Assembly (NCBI GenBank): GCA_031290075.1
Contig: JAITOG010000087.1
Span: 1-6,449, forward strand
Source: Holosporales bacterium
GTDB taxonomy: Bacteria > Pseudomonadota > Alphaproteobacteria > BNTO01
DNA length: 6,449 nucleotides
Direction: 5' to 3'
Below, one piece after another: positions 1 through 4,323 of this stretch; position 1 is the stretch's first letter, and each line of letters begins with the position of its first letter. The notes below the pieces were generated by a model. The model saw only the letters and a program-made list of their open reading frames with translations. It did no database searches and was not told the DNA's origin. Made by a program: the position numbers and the translations under genes.

Positions 1-30
1 TTCTGAATTGCAGTGCGGACAGTTTTTCAT
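1..30 (-). CDS. Start of a CxxC (zinc-ribbon-like) protein, cut by window edge
   Basis: Read on the minus strand, the first bases encode MKNCPHCNSE and then leave the window. The CPHC pair four residues in is the usual first knuckle of a zinc ribbon; many alphaproteobacteria have small proteins starting this way (MJ0042-type zinc-finger N-terminus). The ATG at 30-28 is the only plausible start: upstream in the same frame there is a stop at 60-58 and no other ATG, GTG or TTG between. No good Shine-Dalgarno is visible, but a promoter-like pair lies at 66-95. It is divergent from the pseudopilin gene. Only ten codons are visible, so the function is not assigned; it could be a short chance ORF. 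Confidence 0.45.
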   Translation of the reverse strand, partial: MKNCPHCNSE

Positions 31-65
31 AAGTAAAGATTTGTAAAATGAGTTGCTCTAAGAAA

Positions 66-95
66 AATATAGCACATATTCATTACGCGCGCCAA
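66..95 (-). promoter_or_regulatory. Possible sigma70 promoter for the left-edge minus-strand gene
   Basis: On the minus strand TTGGCG (95-90) is followed after 18 bases by TATATT (71-66), giving 4/6 and 5/6 matches to the -35 and -10 consensus. Transcription would start near 59, about 30 bases ahead of the ATG at 30. In such AT-rich sequence chance matches are common. Confidence 0.35.
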
Positions 96-126
96 CTAGT
101 TAAGTAAATGTCTCAAAAATATTACA

Positions 127-157
127 TTTACAATATATTAATATTTAAAAGTATATA
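127..157 (+). promoter_or_regulatory. Possible promoter of the pseudopilin gene
   Basis: TTTACA (127-132) or the overlapping TTACAA (128-133) lies 18-19 bases before TATATA (152-157), in a stretch of almost pure A/T. The exact hexamers cannot be fixed because several TATA-like strings overlap. Confidence 0.25.
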
Positions 158-195
158 TTATATATATCTGGTTATTTTTATGATTTTCATATTTT

Positions 196-720
196 ATGTA
201 CAAAATTAACAAAAAAAAGATAGCAGGATTTTCTTTAATAGAAATTTCTATTGTATTACTTATTGCTGGAATTATGCTTGGGTCAGTTTTGAAAGGACGT
301 GATTTAATAGAACAAGCTAGAATAAGATCAGTTGTTTATACTTTTTCCCAAATACAAACAGGAATTTTTATGTATATATCAGATCACGGTGGTGAAGACG
401 TATTAAATCCTCCAACGCTAATTTGGGAAAAACTTAATGAGGAATTTCTTCTTCCAACAGCAGAAGCCCCATCATCAAAGATAGGAGGAGTTTTTGCTAT
501 AAGACGTATTAATAATTTAAATTATTTATCGTTGGTTAGTAAGGAAGAATCTGCTTTTTTAACAATTGCGCAAGCAAAATCTATTTATGCCCAATTAACA
601 GAGTCAAAAGAAAGAAATCAAAATGTTGTTGTGCAAAATAGTACTGGCAATATAGTTGATATGCAAAAAGAAAATTCAAAAACAGAAAAGTATATTGTTT
701 CGCTTTTACTGCAAGCTTAA
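196..720 (+). CDS. Type IV pilin-like / type II secretion pseudopilin
   Basis: A 174-residue protein with a textbook class-A prepilin leader: a short basic N-terminus (KKK at 6-8), Gly11 as the cleavage position, then FSLIE, so that the mature protein would start with N-methyl-Phe12 and carry the invariant Glu at +5 (Glu16). A hydrophobic helix of about 20 residues follows (14-33). Family knowledge: such proteins are cut and methylated by prepilin peptidase PilD/GspO and assemble into pili or type II secretion pseudopili at the inner membrane. Residues 34-174 form a polar domain with no Cys pair, so no pilin disulfide loop. No further pilus or secretion gene is adjacent, so it is an orphan here. 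No Shine-Dalgarno precedes the ATG. A strong terminator follows 6 bases after the stop, so it is probably monocistronic. Pilin versus pseudopilin cannot be separated. Confidence 0.85.
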   Translation: MYKINKKKIAGFSLIEISIVLLIAGIMLGSVLKGRDLIEQARIRSVVYTFSQIQTGIFMYISDHGGEDVLNPPTLIWEKLNEEFLLPTAEAPSSKIGGVFAIRRINNLNYLSLVSKEESAFLTIAQAKSIYAQLTESKERNQNVVVQNSTGNIVDMQKENSKTEKYIVSLLLQA

Positions 721-726
721 ACTCAA

Positions 727-754
727 AAAAGAGAGGAGTCCATTCCTCTCTTTT
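727..754 (+). terminator. Rho-independent terminator after the pseudopilin gene
   Basis: An 11-bp perfect stem, AAAAGAGAGGA (727-737) with TCCTCTCTTTT (744-754), closes a 6-base loop GTCCAT. The A tract on the left and T tract on the right make it potentially bidirectional. It starts 6 bases after the pseudopilin stop. Confidence 0.85.
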
Positions 755-760
755 ATAAAA

Positions 761-824
761 TCTTAAACCCTAACTTTTAGCGGAGTTAGGGGTGAAAACT
801 AAAAGCCCCTGGGTTAGCTTAAGA
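761..824. repeat. 64-nt imperfect palindrome with alternative folds
   Basis: Outer arms TCTTAA (761-766)/TTAAGA (819-824), middle arms AACCC/GGGTT (766-770/811-815) and inner arms CTTTTAG (774-780)/CTAAAAG (800-806) nest around an 18-19-base loop. A competing local hairpin is possible: CCCTAAC (768-774) with GTTAGGG (785-791), plus AGGGG with CCCCT. It follows the terminator directly and no gene follows it on the plus strand. It could be a small palindromic repeat or a structured RNA; nothing identifies a known family. Confidence 0.4.
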
Positions 825-835
825 GGGAATAAATA

Positions 836-938
836 ATACCAAAATTCACATTTAATCAGACAGATAGTGTTTGTGAACCTCTTACAGATTATAAGGTTGT
901 GGAAAATCATCTGAATTATTAATCATGGATTTTGGTAT
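836..938 (+). repeat. Palindromic element M, left copy
   Basis: A 103-bp unit starting ATACCAAAAT and ending ATTTTGGTAT (perfect 10-bp terminal inverted repeat). The interior is also an imperfect palindrome: CAGAT (865-869) faces ATCTG (908-912), and AACCT faces AGGTT around the centre. With no coding capacity it resembles a MITE or a Rickettsia-palindromic-element-type unit. Confidence 0.75.
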
Positions 939-955
939 AATATATTAAGTTTCAT

Positions 956-975
956 CAACTGAGGAGAAGCAGTTG
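956..975 (+). other. Small hairpin in the spacer of the repeat island
   Basis: CAACTG (956-961) and CAGTTG (970-975) can pair around an 8-base loop, AGGAGAAG. It lies in the 70-bp unique stretch between element M and element P1. No function can be assigned. Confidence 0.3.
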
Positions 976-1008
976 GTGCGATTGATCCTATCATTTTTAG
1001 CGTTTTAC

Positions 1009-1103
1009 TATACCCAATGGCGGTGAAATGCAGTCTGAATTCTTTAGTGATCTTGCTAGATTAGAAGACAATGAATCCGAGGGTTCTACTGCGAATAGGT
1101 ATA
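1009..1103 (+). repeat. Modular element P1, copy A
   Basis: A 95-bp unit running from TATACCCAAT to AATAGGTATA. It is repeated in the same orientation at 3568-3661 with roughly 88% identity by eye. Similarity between the two places begins exactly at TATACC; the bases upstream (942-1008 versus 3488-3567) show no match I could find. The unit is itself an imperfect palindrome (TATACC...GGTATA ends; GAATTC and GGATTC-like blocks facing each other). Confidence 0.75.
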
Positions 1104-1196
1104 TATACCCAAACCCCAAAAAATTGAGGATTCAACTTCTTGAGTTTCAAGGATTGGCAGCAATTAAAATCCGCAGTCTTTGGGGGCCACAGTATA
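1104..1196 (+). repeat. Modular element P2, copy A
   Basis: A 93-bp unit from TATACCCAAA to CACAGTATA, directly abutting P1. Its reverse complement occurs at 3662-3754, roughly 87% identical by eye, also directly abutting P1. It is an imperfect palindrome centred near 1143, with a GAGGATT block (1126-1132) facing AATCCGC at the other side. No start codon with a ribosome binding site is seen. Confidence 0.75.
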
Positions 1197-1235
1197 ACTG
1201 TAGCTGGTCGAGAAATGGGGCGATTGCAGTAAATT

Positions 1236-1338
1236 ATACCAAAATCCATAATTAACAACGCAGATGATTTTCCACAACCTCATAATTTGTAGGAGGTTAA
1301 CAAACACAATCTGTCTGATTAAATGTGAATTTTGGTAT
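1236..1338 (-). repeat. Palindromic element M, right copy (inverted)
   Basis: The reverse complement of this stretch matches 836-938 over all 103 bp with about 9 mismatches and no gaps. Its centre forms a cleaner hairpin, AACCTC/GAGGTT. It ends about 50 bp from the stop of the minus-strand outer-membrane protein gene and may serve as its transcription end, since no classical terminator is seen there. Confidence 0.75.
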
Positions 1339-1390
1339 TATTTCCTCATTTATGCAAAAGCCCCAATTTTTTTTAAAAAAACTCTATAAA

Positions 1391-2746
1391 TTAAAACCTG
1401 AAACCAATACCAAGGGAGACTTCGTGGGCAAAGGATTTCTTTCCAGTTCCAACTTTAACATTAACAGTTCCAAGGTCCAGACCACCTACAAGACCATCGA
1501 ACGCTCCATCACATGCAGCAGCAAGGTCTGTGCTTGTAGGTTTTACTCCTACTCCTAGACCAGTAAAGCTTGATTCTCTTACAAGCTCATCAAAAGCTCC
1601 CTCTGCAACTTGAGCTTTAAATACTTTTTCAAAGACTTCTTTGGTTGGAGTTTTTACTGTATAAGCTTTTTCAGCAAAGAATCCTTTTATATATTTAAAT
1701 GTGTAAGAAACTCTTACGAAAGCTCCTCCACTAATATGGTATTCTAAATCTGTACCAACATGCCAAGTGAACCTTGTTTTTGTTTCCTCAATATTACTTA
1801 TATCACCACCTAATCCAGATATGCCAGGAAGCAATTTATCACCACTATTTCCCATTTCTATTACATCATCAACAAGTTCCATTGCCGCCGTTGGAACGTC
1901 TCCTCCGGGATATGTTAATTTTTGTTCTAGACCTGGAGTTAATTTGTATGAAAAATATGTGCCATCAGATAGCGCAAAATAACGATACCTATCTGAATCT
2001 TGTAAGCTAGCAACACTTGCTTTAGCTTGTGCAGGGCGGAAAAATGCATCATATACTGCAGTAGTCCAGAATTCATCGGACCCTTTTTGACTGTATATAA
2101 GCTTTTGATTTGCTAAACCAACTCCTCCACGAAGGAATAAAGCAAAACGTCCGTCAGTTCCTGGAATTATATAACCTAAACGAACAGATGCATCGCCGCT
2201 AAATCTTGTTTTAAGTTCAAATGTACCGTTTAAAACATCCGATGTTTTATCATCTCTTAATTCTACTTTTCTATCTCTATAAACTCCACCTCCAACATCG
2301 TCTCCATCTGTTAATTTGTAGTGATTTAACTCAGTTGTCTTAAAATATCCATCGATCTTATGAGCACCAAATGTAGTTCCCGCAGAAAGTTCAACCCCCA
2401 TAACTACATCACCAATTTGGTAATTATAACCAATAAAAATGTTTGCACTAGGCTTGATTTTATATTGATATTCTGGAGTTGTAGTATACTCTTCACTTCC
2501 AGTAAGAATGCTTGGAACTGAAACAGATATTTCTCCAGCCTCTAAATCTTCACCTGCATATTTTTGATTAACCTCAAAATTATGTTTAACTGTTGTTCCG
2601 CTGTGGCTTGAGCCATCATAAATCTTTAATTGCGCTAAACTTCCCGTTCCCTGAATACCAACGTAAAAGCCACTAATTGCTGCATCTGCGCGAACTGTTC
2701 CCAGAGCAGCAAATGCACATCCTAATAATAAAATTTTCTTTGACAT
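1391..2746 (-). CDS. Outer-membrane beta-barrel protein (surface antigen-like)
   Basis: A 451-residue protein with a Sec signal peptide (MSKK, hydrophobic 5-16, cleavage likely after ADA at 20-22). The mature N-terminus, SGFYVGIQGTGS, is the typical first strand of an opacity/OmpA-like barrel (OMP_b-brl or P44/Msp2-like). Other amphipathic strands are visible near 100-108, 113-124, 175-193, 200-211, 324-338, 340-352 and 438-451, and the protein ends in GFRF: a terminal Phe is the signal read by the BAM complex. At 451 residues it is about twice the length of a plain eight-stranded barrel; the extra length lies in long polar stretches (about 40-95, 130-175, 215-320, 355-435), presumably surface loops. 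Start: ATG at 2746-2744 with GAGGA at 2757-2753, six bases upstream. It is divergent from the small secreted protein at 3077. Likely role: abundant surface protein or porin; substrate unknown. Confidence 0.85.
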   Translation of the reverse strand: MSKKILLLGCAFAALGTVRADAAISGFYVGIQGTGSLAQLKIYDGSSHSGTTVKHNFEVNQKYAGEDLEAGEISVSVPSILTGSEEYTTTPEYQYKIKPSANIFIGYNYQIGDVVMGVELSAGTTFGAHKIDGYFKTTELNHYKLTDGDDVGGGVYRDRKVELRDDKTSDVLNGTFELKTRFSGDASVRLGYIIPGTDGRFALFLRGGVGLANQKLIYSQKGSDEFWTTAVYDAFFRPAQAKASVASLQDSDRYRYFALSDGTYFSYKLTPGLEQKLTYPGGDVPTAAMELVDDVIEMGNSGDKLLPGISGLGGDISNIEETKTRFTWHVGTDLEYHISGGAFVRVSYTFKYIKGFFAEKAYTVKTPTKEVFEKVFKAQVAEGAFDELVRESSFTGLGVGVKPTSTDLAAACDGAFDGLVGGLDLGTVNVKVGTGKKSFAHEVSLGIGFRF

Positions 2747-2775
2747 AAAATTTCCTCAATAAAACAAAACCTCTA

Positions 2776-2805
2776 TATATAAAAATGATAACCCAAAAAT
2801 AAGAA
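2776..2805 (-). promoter_or_regulatory. Possible promoter of the outer-membrane protein gene
   Basis: On the minus strand TATATA (2781-2776) follows TTCTTA (2805-2800) after 18 bases. The -35 is poor (3/6) and the -10 could shift by two bases. The spacing to the start codon (about 25 bases of leader) is sensible. Confidence 0.3.
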
Positions 2806-3014
2806 ATTCTTGAATAGCAATCAGCAATATTTTTTTTATTTTTTTTTATGATGTTGCATTTTTATCATATGCTTGCTGTGTTATTTTTTATGATTTATTA
2901 ATTTTTATTTAAATATTAAAAATTTTTTGAAATAATATTTTTTAATACTTGTTTAAAAAGTATTTTAAAATAATAGAAAAATCTTATACACTTTTTTTTC
3001 ATTGTTCAGGAAAT

Positions 3015-3043
3015 TTGAAATCAAAATTTTTTATTAATATAAA
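3015..3043 (+). promoter_or_regulatory. Near-consensus sigma70 promoter for the gene at 3077
   Basis: TTGAAA (3015-3020) and TATAAA (3038-3043) each match the consensus at 5 of 6 bases and are separated by the optimal 17 bases. Transcription would start near 3050, leaving a leader of about 27 bases with GGAG at 3066-3069. This is the best promoter in the window. Confidence 0.65.
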
Positions 3044-3076
3044 GATAACACTAAATATTTATTTTGGAGTGTTTAT

Positions 3077-3487
3077 ATGAAAAAGATTTTTAGTTTTATT
3101 TGTTTAGGTGTTTTAAATGTAAATGGTGTTTTCTGTACTTCTCCCCCTTTTAAAGCATGGAGCAGAGCTTTATGTAATGCATTAAGAGAGGAAGGGTTTA
3201 CAATAGATACTGGTAGAGCGCTTTTGAATCCAAAAACTAACGAAACTGTTCGTGGTGGGGATATACCTGCTGCTAACAGGGTACTTGAAGAAGCAGCAAG
3301 AGAAAAAGAAAGAAAAGCAAGAAGAAAGAAAATTAGAACTAGTGAGCCATTAGCTTATAGTTCTTTATTATCTGAATCAGAGATGGATAGTTTAGAAGCT
3401 CGCGTTTCCCAGTTGGCTCAAGAAAATACAAAACTAAATGAGCAGAATTTCCAGTTTAAGAAAGAACTAAAAGGTAGAAATTGTTAG
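3077..3487 (+). CDS. Small secreted coiled-coil protein, function unknown
   Basis: A 136-residue protein that I do not recognise. The N-terminus (MKKIFSFICLGVLNVNGVFC) is a signal peptide: two Lys, a hydrophobic core at 4-19, and a cleavage site near 20-22. Cys20 is not in a good lipobox, so a lipoprotein is unlikely. The middle (25-75) is mixed. Residues about 70-87 are very basic and charged (REKERKARRKK). Residues about 102-133 have the heptad pattern of a short coiled coil (SLEARVSQLAQENTKLNEQN). Start: ATG at 3077 with GGAG seven bases upstream, behind a near-consensus promoter. It would be exported to the periplasm or beyond; a host-directed or envelope role is only a guess. The stop lies 80 bp before a repeat island, so an original longer C-terminus cannot be excluded. 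Confidence 0.7.
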   Translation: MKKIFSFICLGVLNVNGVFCTSPPFKAWSRALCNALREEGFTIDTGRALLNPKTNETVRGGDIPAANRVLEEAAREKERKARRKKIRTSEPLAYSSLLSESEMDSLEARVSQLAQENTKLNEQNFQFKKELKGRNC

Positions 3488-3567
3488 AAGAGTAAACTTT
3501 CTTTGAAACCAATTTCTTCTGGCAAAGTTGAAGGAGCATACGAAGCGCAGAGCCGGAGTGTATTAGA
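3488..3567. other. Unique 80-bp segment between the small secreted gene and repeat island B
   Basis: This stretch is richer in G/C than the neighbouring intergenic DNA and shows no match in the window. CTTTG (3500-3504) and CAAAG (3523-3527) can pair, but weakly. Read on the minus strand it stays open in frame with the adjoining P1 element, which suggests either a further module of the mosaic or a decayed coding remnant. No terminator is seen after the 3077-3487 gene. Confidence 0.35.
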
Positions 3568-3661
3568 TATACCCAATGGCTGTGAAACACAGTCTGAATT
3601 CTCTAGTGATTCTGCTGGATTAGAAGACGATGGATCCAGGATTCTACTGCGAATAGGTATA
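3568..3661 (+). repeat. Modular element P1, copy B
   Basis: A 94-bp unit with the same TATACCCAAT and AATAGGTATA ends and the same orientation as 1009-1103. The outer 14-15 bases on each side are nearly unchanged and most differences lie in the middle. Confidence 0.75.
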
Positions 3662-3754
3662 TATGCTGGGGCCCCCAAAGAATGCGGATTTTAATTACTG
3701 CCAATCTTGAACCCCAAGAAGTTTGAATCCGCAATTTTTTAGGATTTTGGTATA
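3662..3754 (-). repeat. Modular element P2, copy B (inverted relative to copy A)
   Basis: This 93-bp unit is the reverse complement of 1104-1196. It starts TATGCTGGGG and ends GGATTTTGGTATA, the same 13 bases that end the left M element (927-939). It contains GCGGATT (3684-3690) facing AATCCGC (3726-3732) around a CTTGAACCCCAAG centre (3706-3718), so it can form a long imperfect hairpin. It could end transcription from the upstream gene. Confidence 0.75.
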
Positions 3755-3859
3755 CGCTCAAATGAGAAATTTTAGCACTGCTTGGAAGATTAAAAAACGT
3801 AAAAGGGAGTGTTAAGGTCTCAAACCATATGAACTTATACAATTAAGTTGATACTAGAT

Positions 3860-3889
3860 TTGTTAAAATTTTCGCAGTATACTGATAAG
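3860..3889 (+). promoter_or_regulatory. Possible promoter of the rplS-mutL operon
   Basis: TTGTTA (3860-3865) and GATAAG (3884-3889) are separated by 18 bases and match the consensus at 4/6 each. TATACT at 3878-3883 is a better -10 but has no -35 at a good distance. A promoter must lie between the repeat island (ending 3754) and the start codon unless rplS depends on read-through. Confidence 0.3.
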
Positions 3890-3939
3890 CAATGGTTGGG
3901 AAGAAAGAATAAAACCTAAATAGCGAAGGAGGCAAAAAA

Positions 3940-4323
3940 ATGAATTTATTACAAACATTGGAACAAGAGCAAGTTACAAAACTTTCAGAAGAAAAAACTA
4001 TTCCTGAATTTAGAGCAGGCGATACAGTTCGCGTAAAAGTTAAAGTAAAGGAAGGAGACCGTGAAAGAGTTCAGGCGTTTGAAGGAAGTGTTATTGGCCG
4101 TAAAAACCGTGGAATCAATTCTTCTTTTAGAGTTCGTAAAATGTCTTACGGAGAAGGAGTAGAACGCGTATTTCCGCTATATTCTCCAAATATTACAATA
4201 GAAAGAATCAGAGAAGGACGAGTTCGTAGGGCAAAATTATATTATTTACGCGGAAGAACTGGAAAGAAGGCAAGAATTGCTCAACTTGAGCATTATAACG
4301 GAAATACTGCTTCATCTAAATGA
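3940..4323 (+). CDS. rplS: 50S ribosomal protein L19
   Basis: A 127-residue protein, matching bacterial L19 in length and along its whole sequence: the N-terminal helix (about 1-20), the FRAGDTVRVKVKVKEGDRERVQ strand region (24-45), FEGSVIGRKNRGINSSFRVRK (48-68), the signature GEGVERVFPLYSP (71-83), and the C-terminal RGRVRRAKLYYLRGRTGKKARI-like block. L19 sits at the 30S-50S interface, contributing to an intersubunit bridge. The start is fixed by a very strong Shine-Dalgarno, AAGGAGG at 3926-3932, seven bases before the ATG. Usually rplS follows trmD in the rpsP-rimM-trmD-rplS operon; here the upstream neighbour is a repeat island and an unrelated gene. The stop TGA overlaps the mutL ATG by ATGA at 4320-4323. 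Confidence 0.97.
   Translation: MNLLQTLEQEQVTKLSEEKTIPEFRAGDTVRVKVKVKEGDRERVQAFEGSVIGRKNRGINSSFRVRKMSYGEGVERVFPLYSPNITIERIREGRVRRAKLYYLRGRTGKKARIAQLEHYNGNTASSK

Larger units (their letters stand above)
831..1343. mobile_element. Repeat island bounded by ~110-bp inverted repeats
   Basis: Positions 831-941 and 1233-1343 are inverted copies of each other with a spacer of about 290 bp. The core arms (836-938 and 1236-1338) are both 103 bp and differ at about 9 positions. The spacer holds a P1 and a P2 element (1009-1103 and 1104-1196). There is no transposase gene and no credible ORF. It may be a 513-bp compound, non-autonomous element, or two independent insertions in opposite orientation. It fills the space between the convergent pseudopilin and outer-membrane protein genes, so a transcript across it could form a very long stem. 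Confidence 0.7.
2747..3076. other. AT-rich divergent intergenic region
   Basis: These 330 bp separate the two divergent exported-protein genes. They are extremely A/T-rich with long T tracts near 2829-2848 and 2990-3000, and hold the promoters of both genes. A 7-bp hairpin (AATACTT 2944-2950 / AAGTATT 2958-2964) is present but weak. I see no gene or RNA in it; a bent, regulatory upstream region is the simplest reading. Confidence 0.55.

Noticed and set aside
1028..1258. Overlapping plus- and minus-strand ORFs inside the repeat island
   Set aside because: They run across element boundaries P1, P2 and M, have no ribosome binding site and change with module arrangement; they are by-products of the repeats.
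1325..1558. Plus-strand ORF of 77 codons
   Set aside because: Starts inside the M element and then lies antisense to the outer-membrane protein gene; no start signals.
1767..2010. Two plus-strand ORFs
   Set aside because: Antisense shadows of the outer-membrane protein gene, without start signals or recognisable protein character.
2944..2964. Hairpin AATACTT/AAGTATT as terminator or operator
   Set aside because: Only 7 A/T-rich pairs in an extremely A/T-rich region, so expected by chance, and it ends no gene.
831..3754. CRISPR array
   Set aside because: The repeats are about 100 bp, of several types, in two distant islands, without regular short spacers, and no cas gene is present.
3484..3842. 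ORFs on both strands across the second repeat island
   Set aside because: Composed of P1/P2 sequence plus flanks, no ribosome binding sites, and not equivalent to those of island A as complete ORFs.
3832..3849. Inverted repeat AACTTA/TAAGTT upstream of rplS as an operator
   Set aside because: Six A/T-rich pairs with no link to a convincing promoter; too weak to call.
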